This document shows positions 1-7,629 of a stretch of DNA of 64,000 nucleotides, in pieces. The stretch comes from Corynebacterium aquatimens. GTDB taxonomy: Bacteria; Actinomycetota; Actinomycetes; Mycobacteriales; Mycobacteriaceae. The notes below the pieces were generated by a model. The model was not told the origin of the DNA. It made no database searches and saw only the letters and a list, made by a program, of their open reading frames with translations. The stretch covers positions 2,418,001-2,482,000 of the forward strand of contig NZ_CP046980.1 in NCBI RefSeq assembly GCF_030408395.1. The letters run 5' to 3'. Numbering within the stretch: the stretch's first letter is position 1; every line of letters begins with the position of its first letter. The position numbers and the translations under genes were made by a program.

Positions 1-564
1 GTAGTAGGTGACGCCGTCGCGCTCGACGCTGGCGACTTCGGTGGTGATCTGCCCGAACCCGGCGCTGCTCAGCGACTGTTGGTACTCAGCGATCCAGCCG
101 CGGATCTGCTCCGCCTCGGCTTCGGTGTCGGTGTAGAACGCGGAGCGGTACTGCGTGCCCACGTCGTTTCCCTGCCGGAAGCCCTGCGTCGGGTCGTGCG
201 CCTCCAGCGCGGCGCGCACGAGATCCTTCAGGCCAACCCGCGCGGGGTCGTAGACCACTTCGACCAGTTCCACGTGGTTCGTCTGCCCCGAGCACACTTC
301 GCGGTACGTCGGGTTGGGCGTCACCCCGCCGCCGTAGCCCACCGACGTGGCCTCCACACCGGGGGTTTCCCAGAACATTTTCTCCGCCCCCCAGAAGCAT
401 CCCAGCCCCACGAGCAGGCGTTTGTGCCCCTCGTTCCACGGCCCCGTAATCGGCGTCCCCAGCACAGCGTGGGGCGCGGGGTGCGGCAGAATCGGCTCCG
501 GGCGGCCCGGCAGGGCGTCATGCTTATCGACGAGTTCAGGACTACGACCAAACGGGAAGAACAT
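1..564 (-). CDS. msrA: Peptide-methionine (S)-S-oxide reductase MsrA, 3' end cut by the window
   Basis: Reduces methionine-S-sulfoxide in oxidised proteins in the cytosol, using thioredoxin. The family motif GCFWGAEK lies near residue 55 with the catalytic Cys at about residue 56, followed by VGYGGG and the substrate-pocket stretch DPTQGFRQGNDVGTQYRS. An N-terminal extension of about 45 residues precedes the core, as in actinobacterial MsrA proteins. The ATG at 564 gives MFFPFGRS. The C terminus lies beyond base 1. It is divergent from sodA, and msrA next to sodA is the order I know from Corynebacterium; both are oxidative-stress genes. Identification is secure. Confidence 0.93.
   Translation of the reverse strand, partial: MFFPFGRSPELVDKHDALPGRPEPILPHPAPHAVLGTPITGPWNEGHKRLLVGLGCFWGAEKMFWETPGVEATSVGYGGGVTPNPTYREVCSGQTNHVELVEVVYDPARVGLKDLVRAALEAHDPTQGFRQGNDVGTQYRSAFYTDTEAEAEQIRGWIAEYQQSLSSAGFGQITTEVASVERDGVTYY
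532..542 (+). repeat. 11-mer GCTTATCGACG
   Basis: Inside msrA, read on the gene strand as GTC GAT AAG (Val-Asp-Lys). Confidence 0.85.
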
Positions 565-694
565 ACCTGTTTAACGGATTGGTAACGGCAAAAATTCCCG
601 CATGTCCCTACTATGGGGACGCAACGGGCACGCGAGCCCGCCGCGCCACGGACGCGGAATGAGAAAAAATCGCACTAAAGAAAGGTTTATGACA

Positions 695-1297
695 ATGGCT
701 GTTTACGAACTTCCTGAGCTCCCCTACGCATACGACGCACTGGAGCCGCACATTTCCGCTGAGATCATGGAGCTGCACCACTCCAAGCACCACGCAACCT
801 ACGTTGCTGGCGCAAACGCTGCCCTCGAGGCCATCGAGGCTGAGCGTAACGGTGAGGCTAACCCGGACAAGCTGCGCGCGCTGTCCAAGAACCTCGCGTT
901 CAACCTGGGTGGCCACACCAACCACTCCATTTTCTGGCAGAACATGAGCCCGAACGGTGGCGGCGAGCCGACCGGTGAGCTGGCTGCTGCTATCGAGCGT
1001 GACTTCGGCTCCTTCGAGGGCTTCAAGAAGCAGTTCGCTGGCGTTGCTACTTCCATCCAGGGTTCCGGCTGGGCTGTGCTTGGCTACGACCACATCGCTG
1101 GCCGCCTGATCATCCAACAGATGACTGACCAGCAGGGCAACATCTCCGTGGACTTCACCCCGGTTCTCATGCTGGACATGTGGGAGCACGCTTTCTACCT
1201 GCAGTACAAGAACGTGAAGCCGGACTACGTTGCGGCATGGTGGAACGTTGTCAACTGGGACGACGTCGCGCAGTGCCTGGCAAAGGCCGCTGCCTAA
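695..1297 (+). CDS. sodA: Superoxide dismutase (Mn/Fe family)
   Basis: Cytosolic dismutase of superoxide, 200 aa. The iron/manganese fold is clear: the first metal-ligand region ELHHSKHH near residue 27, GGHTNHSIFW near residue 75, GSGWAVLG near 125, and the last ligands in DMWEHAFYLQYKN near 165. The ATG at 695 was chosen over the in-frame ATG at 689 because AGAAAGG at 680-685 is 9 nt upstream of it. An inverted repeat follows the stop. Codon use is strongly biased, as in highly expressed genes. Manganese or iron preference cannot be settled by eye. Confidence 0.96.
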   Translation: MAVYELPELPYAYDALEPHISAEIMELHHSKHHATYVAGANAALEAIEAERNGEANPDKLRALSKNLAFNLGGHTNHSIFWQNMSPNGGGEPTGELAAAIERDFGSFEGFKKQFAGVATSIQGSGWAVLGYDHIAGRLIIQQMTDQQGNISVDFTPVLMLDMWEHAFYLQYKNVKPDYVAAWWNVVNWDDVAQCLAKAAA

Positions 1298-1303
1298 GCA
1301 CCT

Positions 1304-1314
1304 GCTTATCGACG
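1304..1314 (+). repeat. 11-mer GCTTATCGACG, intergenic
   Basis: Lies between the sodA stop and its hairpin and overlaps the first stem bases. Clear non-coding copy of the dispersed motif (18 exact copies in the window; see findings). Confidence 0.9.
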
Positions 1315-1358
1315 GCCGGTTTGCCGGCCGTCCCACCGTCGATCGCTGGATAGCGATC
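1311..1358 (+). terminator. Twin hairpins after sodA
   Basis: GACGGCCGG / CCGGCCGTC form a 9-bp stem at 1311-1332, and GATCGCT / AGCGATC form a second stem at 1341-1358. Neither is followed by a long T run. They most likely end the sodA transcript. The first stem begins inside a copy of the 11-mer GCTTATCGACG. Confidence 0.5.
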
Positions 1359-1378
1359 GACGCGTACAATCAAAGTGC

Positions 1379-2569
1379 GTGGAGAAAGGCAGCCCGGAGT
1401 ATCGTCGCGCGATAGTCGCGATGTTTGCAGCCGGGCTGTCTATTTTTAATTCCCTGTACTTCGTGCAGGCGATGCTGCCGACGTTCGTGGATGAGCTCGG
1501 AATGAGTGAAGCCGAGGCGGCCCTGGCGGTGTCGGCAACGACGGGGATGTTGGCGTTGTTCATCGTGCCGGCCTCGATCCTGTCGGAGCGTTTTGGCCGC
1601 GGCAGGGTGTTGGTTATTTCGGCGCCGCTCGCCGCGGCGGTGGGCTTAGCGCTGCCACTGGCCACGAATGGTGCGCAGCTCATTGCGTTGCGCGCAGTGC
1701 AGGGCGTTGCCATCGCGGGAACGCCGGCGGTGGCCATGACCTGGATTTCGGAGGAAATGTCCCCGTCGGCCGCACCAGGGGCGATGGGGCTGTATGTGTC
1801 TGGGTCGTCGATAGGCGGCCTGCTCGGTCGCCTCATTCCAGCCTTCGCGGTGGACTTTGTGGGGTGGCGCTGGGCGGTGCTGTTGGCGTCGTTAAGCGCG
1901 CTGGCCTGCTCTGTCGCAATGGCGTTCCTGCTGCCTGCGCAGCGGAACTTCACGCCGAAGCCGCTGCGGGTGGGACGCGAATTTTCTGCGATGGCCAATC
2001 ACCTGCGTAATCCGCGCCTGCTGGGGCTGTACGCGGTGGGATTTTTGGGCATGGGGACGTTCGTGAGCGTGTACAACATGTTCGGGTTCCGCGCGGTGGA
2101 TTTCTTCGGTCTACCCGCGGCGCTTTCTGCGCTGATCTATCTGACGTACTTGTCGGGAACGTGGTCGTCGGCACGCGCGGGGCGCTATATTCGCACGTTC
2201 GGTCGGGGCCGGGTGGTGCTGGGTACCGCCGTGATCATGCTGGTGGGCTCGGTGCTGTTGGTGTCTAGCTCATTGTGGGCGACGGTGATTGGTCTGCTGG
2301 GCTTCACCGCGGCATTCTTTGCGCTGCACTCTGGCGCCTCTGGCTGGGTGGGGCAGGTAGCCAGCCGCGACCGGGCGGAGGCGTCGAGTTTGTACCTGCT
2401 GTTCTACTACGTGGGGTCCTCTGTTGTTGGTGCAGCAACGGGGTGGTTGTTCATGCACGTCGGGTGGGGCGGATTTACCGCGGCGATCGTGGGCCTGCTG
2501 GTCGTGCTCGTCGGGGTGACGGTGGCGCTTGCGCTGGCGGAGCGTGCAGAAGGAAGAGAGCGGAAATAG
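1379..2569 (+). CDS. MFS transporter, YnfM-like drug exporter family
   Basis: Twelve-helix major facilitator of 396 aa, probably a proton-driven exporter of small molecules; substrate unknown. The loop 2-3 signature SERFGRGRV lies near residue 68 and helix 4 has LRAVQGVAIAGTPA. The GTG at 1379 is preceded by TACAAT at 1365-1370 and 8 nt, so the transcript is probably leaderless. It stands alone between sodA and a possible tiny ORF. Proximity to sodA and msrA does not by itself show a stress role. Confidence 0.85.
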   Translation: MEKGSPEYRRAIVAMFAAGLSIFNSLYFVQAMLPTFVDELGMSEAEAALAVSATTGMLALFIVPASILSERFGRGRVLVISAPLAAAVGLALPLATNGAQLIALRAVQGVAIAGTPAVAMTWISEEMSPSAAPGAMGLYVSGSSIGGLLGRLIPAFAVDFVGWRWAVLLASLSALACSVAMAFLLPAQRNFTPKPLRVGREFSAMANHLRNPRLLGLYAVGFLGMGTFVSVYNMFGFRAVDFFGLPAALSALIYLTYLSGTWSSARAGRYIRTFGRGRVVLGTAVIMLVGSVLLVSSSLWATVIGLLGFTAAFFALHSGASGWVGQVASRDRAEASSLYLLFYYVGSSVVGAATGWLFMHVGWGGFTAAIVGLLVVLVGVTVALALAERAEGRERK

Positions 2570-2582
2570 GAAAGGGATCGCC

Positions 2583-2702
2583 GTGACCCAGAAACACGAC
2601 GATCCCTTCAACGCTGACTGGGGCTGGAGGAACCCAGATGCAACGTTCCCTGATTTTCGTAAACGAGGACGGGGCTTTTCCCGAACTCGAGACCTAGTAT
2701 AG
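2583..2702 (+). CDS. Possible 39-residue protein
   Basis: GTG at 2583 follows AGGAAAGGG at 2569-2577 and opens 40 codons ending TAG at 2700-2702. The product is hydrophilic, with aromatic and basic stretches such as DWGWRNPDATFPDF and RKRGRGFSR. There is no TM helix, signal or recognised motif. It could be translated with the upstream MFS gene. The good ribosome-binding site is the main support. Its 3' end overlaps an iron box. Confidence 0.35.
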   Translation: MTQKHDDPFNADWGWRNPDATFPDFRKRGRGFSRTRDLV

Positions 2703-2717
2703 GTTAGCTTTGCCTAA
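2699..2717. promoter_or_regulatory. DtxR-type iron box without an obvious target
   Basis: ATAGGTTAGCTTTGCCTAA matches the DtxR consensus TTAGGTTAGCCTAACCTAA at 16 of 19 positions, including both half-site cores. It lies between a plus-strand small ORF and the 3' end of a minus-strand nuclease gene, so no start codon is properly placed behind it. It may be the relic of a lost iron-regulated gene or control an unseen RNA. Confidence 0.6.
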
Positions 2718-2742
2718 GCAGTCAAGGCCGATTTCAAACTTT

Positions 2743-4302
2743 TTATTGATAGCTTTGATCGCTTTGATCGCTGGGCAGCTCAGGGAGAACGTGCCCGAGC
2801 ACCGGGATGCCCGGCGCGCCCGCGCGGAGAAAGGCCCGCACGGCCGAGGTGGCGCGGCAGTCGTCCTCGTTGTAGCGCAGGAGCATGTCCCGGGCCGCAA
2901 GCGCGTCCGGCCCGTTGCCGCGTGCGGTGAGGCGGAGGGCAACGGAACGCTCCCCATCAACGTCATCGTCTGACCAGGTAAAACCAGCCGTTGGTCCGAC
3001 GATTTTGAGTCCCAGCCCTTCCGTACCCACCAGCATGCGGTTGACCCAGGGGAACACATCGACCCATTCATCGGAGGCGATGAAGGAGGAGACTTCGCCG
3101 GCGTCGATCGCAGAAAAGCGGCGCGCAGACGTGGTCATCCAGTGGTTCTCACCGCCCGCGGCGTAGCAGTATGCACGGAAGGTTTTACCCTCACGCAAAG
3201 CCGCCTCACGACGCCCCATGAGCCAGGTCCAGAACTCAACGAAGTTGGCCTCTTCGGACGCACCACCGACGTCATCCCAGGTGGCGAAGCCGTGGTACGA
3301 GGTTCCATCGAACGCACCCCACAGGTACGCGCCCTGGTCCAAGTACGCTTCCATGTCCACGTCAATCTCTACATCGGCGCGCGGGAAATCCCGCGCCATG
3401 CTGCGGGCCTGCTGGCGAGCAAGCACCGGGATCCCGGCGCGCCACGCGGCGGCGACCTCACTGGGTTCACCGAGGCGCTGATCGATCACTGCCTCCACGG
3501 TGTTGAGCCCGCGGTCGCGTAAGGCCCGCGCCCGTTCACCCGGGTACACCAGGGAAATGTCATCCATTGCGCGTAGTTCGGGCTCGCACAGCGCCCAGAA
3601 ACGGCAGCTGGCGCACTGCTTCAACCGACGCGGTTGCGTCGGCGTGTGCTGGGCCAGCGCAGTGCGCAACGCAAGAACGTAGCGGTCAACATCGCCGATG
3701 TAGGCGCGCTCCCGGTCTTGACCGATCACGGCAGCCTCGCCGCTCGCGAGACCGCGTTCACGCAGAAGCAGCTCCGCCATGGCCACCCGGTACCCGTCCA
3801 GGGTGCGGTGGCGAAGTTTCGCACCAACTTCCAGCGGTGCACCCAACCCAAGCCGTGCGGTAGGGATGTAGCGCATAGTCGCCCGGGGGTGAGCCCGCGC
3901 GACGCGGTGATTCGACACCATCACCGGCAGGTACGTCCCATCAACGCGGCGGACAAGAATGTCAATCTCCGCGACCACCGCCACGCCGTCAATCTCGCCG
4001 GTGAGCACCGCGTTAGTAATCAGGTTCGCACGTCGCTTCATCGCTGCGGCGGTCTGAATTTCCAGTTCGCCCTGTTCCAGCGCCGGATCAAGGTCGACGC
4101 GGGTGAAACGCTTGGACCTGCCGTCGCCAAGCGCTCTGCGCACGGGCAGCGCGTCAAAAACTGCGGCGCGAGCTGCATTGATGCGGGGTTGCCGCGCGAT
4201 CGCATCCGGCAGCGGCGGAACATCCGGGTGAGCGAGCCGCTGGCGCAGACGGTACCGGCAGCCAACGAGGTCCCCCGCGCGCACGAACTGCGTGCGCGCC
4301 AT
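2743..4302 (-). CDS. TM0106-type RecB-like nuclease
   Basis: 519 aa cytosolic protein resembling the TM0106 family, which joins a PD-(D/E)XK RecB-like nuclease half to an RNase H-like C-terminal half. Near residue 230 is the Cys cluster QCASCRFWALCEPE, typical of nuclease domains carrying an iron-sulfur cluster. The nuclease core includes GEIDGVAVVAEIDILVRR near residue 105. The C-terminal half contains VEIDVDMEAYLDQGAYLWG (near residue 300) and YNEDDCRATSAVRAFL (near 490), the acidic motifs of a DEDD-type fold. The ATG at 4302 has GAGGG 6 nt upstream; a GTG at 4326 is an alternative. Biological role unknown; DNA repair is the usual guess. Confidence 0.72.
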   Translation of the reverse strand: MARTQFVRAGDLVGCRYRLRQRLAHPDVPPLPDAIARQPRINAARAAVFDALPVRRALGDGRSKRFTRVDLDPALEQGELEIQTAAAMKRRANLITNAVLTGEIDGVAVVAEIDILVRRVDGTYLPVMVSNHRVARAHPRATMRYIPTARLGLGAPLEVGAKLRHRTLDGYRVAMAELLLRERGLASGEAAVIGQDRERAYIGDVDRYVLALRTALAQHTPTQPRRLKQCASCRFWALCEPELRAMDDISLVYPGERARALRDRGLNTVEAVIDQRLGEPSEVAAAWRAGIPVLARQQARSMARDFPRADVEIDVDMEAYLDQGAYLWGAFDGTSYHGFATWDDVGGASEEANFVEFWTWLMGRREAALREGKTFRAYCYAAGGENHWMTTSARRFSAIDAGEVSSFIASDEWVDVFPWVNRMLVGTEGLGLKIVGPTAGFTWSDDDVDGERSVALRLTARGNGPDALAARDMLLRYNEDDCRATSAVRAFLRAGAPGIPVLGHVLPELPSDQSDQSYQ

Positions 4303-4409
4303 ATCATCCCTCACAGCCGACACCACAGGCCAAATCTTAGTGGCCTATTCCAGGTAGGGTTGAACGGGTAAAACGACGTAAACCAAACCACACGTTTAAA
4401 GGAGCCCCC

Positions 4410-5048
4410 ATGGGACTGTTCGAGGCCATCCGCAAGGCCCGCGCGAAGACGAAGGCTGAGATCAAGGCCGCAGAAGCTCACGCCCGTCAGGCCGCCAAGG
4501 AAGAGGCGAAGAACGACAAGCGCACCGCGAAACTGCTGGACAAGGCAGAAAAGCGCCTGCTCAAGGAAGAAAAGCAGGGCCTGAAGCGTAAGCGCAAGCA
4601 CGAGGCCGACCTTGCTAAGAAGGAGCTTCAGAAGATCCGGGAAGGCGGCCTGACCAAGAAGAAGGCGAAGCAGTGGGTCGGCGCCGCACGTATCCTTCTG
4701 CCGGTCCTGATCCCGCTTGCGTACCGCGCGATCACGCAGTACCAAGACCGCCAGATTTCTCAGCGCGCGCAAGCAGCTGGCTTATCGACGAATGAGATGG
4801 CGCGTTTCTCCACCGAAGGCGCTGAGTTGAAGGGCCGCATTCGGGCAGTACGCGACTCCCTGGATGATTCCAACGGCAAACTCAATGACTCATTCCGCAC
4901 CGACGTGGAGGTCCGCCTCGACGAGCTGGAGACCGCCGTGAACAACGTGGAGCAGATGAACAACGAGCAACGACGCCTCGCTCATGAGTCCATCGACCGT
5001 GACATCAACCGCTTGACGGCTGAGATTCACCAGAAGCTGACGAAGTAA
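4410..5048 (+). CDS. Basic coiled-coil membrane protein, DUF6474-like
   Basis: 212 aa. Residues 1-95 are Lys/Ala/Glu-rich and would form a charged coiled coil (AKTKAEIKAAEAHARQAAKEE). One hydrophobic segment near 97-113 (GAARILLPVLIPLAYRA) is followed by an acidic helical tail. This matches the layout of a conserved corynebacterial family that I recall as DUF6474; function unknown. AAAGGAG precedes the ATG. It runs convergently into hrrA across a shared terminator hairpin. Confidence 0.7.
   Translation: MGLFEAIRKARAKTKAEIKAAEAHARQAAKEEAKNDKRTAKLLDKAEKRLLKEEKQGLKRKRKHEADLAKKELQKIREGGLTKKKAKQWVGAARILLPVLIPLAYRAITQYQDRQISQRAQAAGLSTNEMARFSTEGAELKGRIRAVRDSLDDSNGKLNDSFRTDVEVRLDELETAVNNVEQMNNEQRRLAHESIDRDINRLTAEIHQKLTK
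4780..4790 (+). repeat. 11-mer GCTTATCGACG
   Basis: In the DUF6474-like gene; read TTA TCG ACG, using the rare Leu codon TTA. Confidence 0.85.
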
Positions 5049-5071
5049 GTTTCCTGTCGGCTAACCCCTCT

Positions 5072-5100
5072 GTGTTGTAGCGGCGAGGCCGCTACAACAC
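5072..5100. terminator. Bidirectional terminator hairpin
   Basis: GTGTTGTAGCGGC, loop GAG, then GCCGCTACAACAC: a perfect 13-bp stem with a 3-nt loop. It lies between two convergent genes and contains the last codons and stop of hrrA (stop at 5092), so it probably ends transcription in both directions. Confidence 0.8.
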
Positions 5101-5730
5101 ACCTTGCTCACGTGCCGAGGCCACCGCCGAGGTGCGGGAGCGTACACCCAGTTTGTCGTAAATGTGGACGAGGTGGGATTTCACTGTCGCCTCAGACAGC
5201 ATGAGTTTCTGACCGATTTCGCGGTTGGAGGATCCCTCTGCCACGAGTTGGAGGACTTCCAGTTCACGCGGGGTGAGAGAAGATCGCGGGGTGCGGTCGC
5301 GGGTTTCAAGGCGCTCGCGCACGACGGAGGACATGGCTTGGTCGCCGCGGGCGGTCGAGCGCACTGCAGCAAGAAGCTCCTGCGGCGGGGCGTCTTTGAG
5401 AAGGTAGCCCACGGCGCCAGCCTCGATCGCTCCGAGGATGTCCGCGTCCGTGTCATAGTTGGTCACCATCAGGACCTTCGGCGGGTTATCCATGGTGCGG
5501 CGGATTTCCGCCGTAGCTTCCGCGCCGGTGGTCACACGCGTGCCCTGGGCTCCGGCGCCGAACCGCAGGTCCATGAGGATCACGTCAATGCCGCCGGCCT
5601 GCGCAGTTGAAATAGCGCCCTCGGCGGTGGCTACCTCACCGACCACGATGATATCCTCCGCTTCTTCCAAGATGGCGCGCAGGCCAAGGCGGACTATTTC
5701 GTGGTCATCAGCAAGCAAGACGCGAATCAT
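5092..5730 (-). CDS. hrrA: NarL-family response regulator, HrrA (heme response)
   Basis: 212 aa. An N-terminal receiver domain (ADDHE near residue 8, phospho-acceptor Asp in DVILMDLRF near residue 54, Lys in YLLKDAP near 109) is joined to a LuxR-type helix-turn-helix (LTPRELEVLQLVAEGSSNREIG and TVKSHLVHIYDKLGV, residues 150-200). It resembles corynebacterial HrrA/ChrA, which control heme oxygenase and heme synthesis. The order msrA-sodA-...-hrrA-hrrS, as in C. glutamicum, and the absence of hrtBA next door favour HrrA over ChrA. The ATG overlaps the hrrS stop (ATGA), so the pair is translationally coupled. Confidence 0.85.
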   Translation of the reverse strand: MIRVLLADDHEIVRLGLRAILEEAEDIIVVGEVATAEGAISTAQAGGIDVILMDLRFGAGAQGTRVTTGAEATAEIRRTMDNPPKVLMVTNYDTDADILGAIEAGAVGYLLKDAPPQELLAAVRSTARGDQAMSSVVRERLETRDRTPRSSLTPRELEVLQLVAEGSSNREIGQKLMLSEATVKSHLVHIYDKLGVRSRTSAVASAREQGVL

Positions 5731-7031
5731 GGGACCTCCTCAATCTTTTGATTGAGATTACCTGATTCCGCTCCCGTCGGTCGATTCGGGTGCGTGCTCG
5801 GCGTGGATGCCAGCGGTACAGACACTGACACCGCGGTGGGACCGCCCGGAGAGGATTCCACCACGAGGTCCCCGCCGAGTTCCTGAGCGCGTGTCTTCAT
5901 CGCATCAAGACCGATGTGGCCCAGCCCTGAGGGCCGCGCCGGCGTCGCCTCAACATCAAAGCCCTTGCCGTTATCCACCACGTCCAAGCGCACCTCATCT
6001 GGCTCATACGTCAGTGTCACGCGGCAGCGGGTTGCTTCTGCGTGCTTAACCACGTTGCCCATGGCGCCTTGAGCGATGCGCAACAGACCCGCTTCCGACC
6101 GCATGGGCATCTGCACGGCGGTGCCCGCCACATCAACCTCGATCTCAACATCCCCGGTCTGAGAGCAGGACTGCGCAATCCGCTCGAGTGCCTCGACCAG
6201 CGTGTTTTCGCTTAAGGGTGCAGGGGTGAGCGCAGCGATCATCGCTCGGGTCTCCGCCAGGTTGTCCGATGCGCTGCGCCGCGCGACCTCGATCCGCCGC
6301 AGCGGGCTCGCCAGCTGCTCGTCGCTCAAGCCCGTGGCCAGCAAGTCACGCTCCGCTGCGTGCAGCAGCATTTGAATACTGGAGAGCCCCTGCGCAACAG
6401 TGTCATGGATTTCGTGGGCGAGGCGTTGCCGCTCTTGCACAACACCTGCGGCGCGCTCAGTTTCGGCCAGTTTGTCGCGCGTGGACACCAGCTCGTCAAT
6501 AAGCTGGGCCCTCTCCGAACTCACCCGCGCGATGACCTGGAATGCGTACGCGATGAGCACCACCACCAGCGCCGACACCGCAGGCCCCATCACACCACCG
6601 AACGAAAGCCCATCCGGAACCTGCACCGCCACGGCTATCAGCAACATCACGCCCACGCACAAAATCCCCACCCAGCCCGCAAACGCGCGCATGCAGACGA
6701 AGAAGAGGGTGAACACCCAATAGATGGCTACGGGGGATTCCATCATGGCGACTACCCACACGCCGGTCAGCGCGAGTATCCACACGATCACCAGCGGCGT
6801 TGACCACGCACGCATCGCGTACACGCCCACCAAATACAGTCCGCCGAAAGCAACAATGGTGGTGAGCAAGATTGCCCCATGGAACCACCCTTGCCCCATC
6901 ACCCCGCCGAGAGACACGACGAGCAGCGTGAGAGTCAGCGCCGTCACGCCGGTGTCCAGCGCGCGGCTGTCCGGCACCGGGGCACTCGGCGCCAGGGATT
7001 CACGTGGCCTTCTGGTACGAATGGATGACAT
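5727..7031 (-). CDS. hrrS: Sensor histidine kinase, HrrS (heme response)
   Basis: 434 aa membrane kinase, the partner of HrrA. Several N-terminal hydrophobic segments (about residues 25-170) form the sensing region. The HisKA_3 motif RLAHEIHDTVAQGL has the phospho-acceptor His near residue 225, and the HATPase part has VDNGKGFDVE, SGLGHIGL and a C-terminal PLAS stretch. The ATG at 7031 lies 7 nt behind TAGGCT on the minus strand, so a leaderless transcript is likely. That start sits inside the first codons of the divergent lipoprotein gene. A GTG at 6977 is an alternative. Confidence 0.84.
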   Translation of the reverse strand: MSSIRTRRPRESLAPSAPVPDSRALDTGVTALTLTLLVVSLGGVMGQGWFHGAILLTTIVAFGGLYLVGVYAMRAWSTPLVIVWILALTGVWVVAMMESPVAIYWVFTLFFVCMRAFAGWVGILCVGVMLLIAVAVQVPDGLSFGGVMGPAVSALVVVLIAYAFQVIARVSSERAQLIDELVSTRDKLAETERAAGVVQERQRLAHEIHDTVAQGLSSIQMLLHAAERDLLATGLSDEQLASPLRRIEVARRSASDNLAETRAMIAALTPAPLSENTLVEALERIAQSCSQTGDVEIEVDVAGTAVQMPMRSEAGLLRIAQGAMGNVVKHAEATRCRVTLTYEPDEVRLDVVDNGKGFDVEATPARPSGLGHIGLDAMKTRAQELGGDLVVESSPGGPTAVSVSVPLASTPSTHPNRPTGAESGNLNQKIEEVP

Positions 7032-7587
7032 GAGAAGAAGCCTACTCACCGCCCCGACACTGGCCTGTACGGCTGTGATTTTGTGCGGTTGTACAGGCAC
7101 TTCGCTTGAACCTAGCGGGTCGTCCACTGCACTGGAATCACCCGCTGCACAACCAGTCGACGCGGTCCCGATCGCGGAGGTTGCCCACCCGGGGGCCAAA
7201 ACGGATGCGGACACCTGTCCGTACCTCAGCAACGACTTCGTGGAAAAGACGAACGGCCAGAAAGTCACCGGGGTGCACGTTGATCAGCGCTTTATCACCC
7301 CAGGGTGCGTGTTCTGGTCGTTCGGGGACGAGTGGCAAGTGCGGGTGACCGTGCGGCACGTGGGAAGTGCTGATGAGGCACGCCGATTCGTCGATAAGCA
7401 AGCGCCCGTTGACTCCACGGATCCTGCGGAACTCCCCGGCGGGTGGCAAGGCGGGCGCGGCGGCAAGTTACCCACAGTATTCGCGGTGAGCAAGGGCACC
7501 GTTGCCGTGGCTGTTTCCACCGACCAGGCGCAGTCCGTCAAGGCGGAGTTGATCGCCCAGGCAGTAATTAAAAACCTGAAGCTGTAG
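7030..7587 (+). CDS. Secreted lipoprotein, DUF2020-like
   Basis: 185 aa. The ATG at 7030 opens a signal peptide, RRSLLTAPTLACTAVILCGC, whose lipobox ILCGC gives a lipidated Cys near residue 21. The mature part contains DTCPYLSNDFVEKTNGQKV and ITPGCVFWSF, with two Cys that could form a disulfide, a compact fold I associate with DUF2020 lipoproteins of corynebacteria. Function unknown. The gene is head-to-head with hrrS and their start codons overlap, so its promoter must lie within hrrS coding DNA. Confidence 0.72.
   Translation: MRRSLLTAPTLACTAVILCGCTGTSLEPSGSSTALESPAAQPVDAVPIAEVAHPGAKTDADTCPYLSNDFVEKTNGQKVTGVHVDQRFITPGCVFWSFGDEWQVRVTVRHVGSADEARRFVDKQAPVDSTDPAELPGGWQGGRGGKLPTVFAVSKGTVAVAVSTDQAQSVKAELIAQAVIKNLKL
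7389..7399 (-). repeat. 11-mer GCTTATCGACG (complement)
   Basis: In the DUF2020-like lipoprotein gene; read GTC GAT AAG. Confidence 0.85.
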
Positions 7588-7629
7588 TTTCCCGCTGTGG
7601 TGTCGGGCGCGTGATTACGATGTACAACC

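Noticed and set aside
1304..1314. GCTTATCGACG as a dif or parS site
   Set aside because: It lacks the 28-bp two-arm structure of dif and does not resemble parS (TGTTTCACGTGAAACA); copy number is also far too high for dif.
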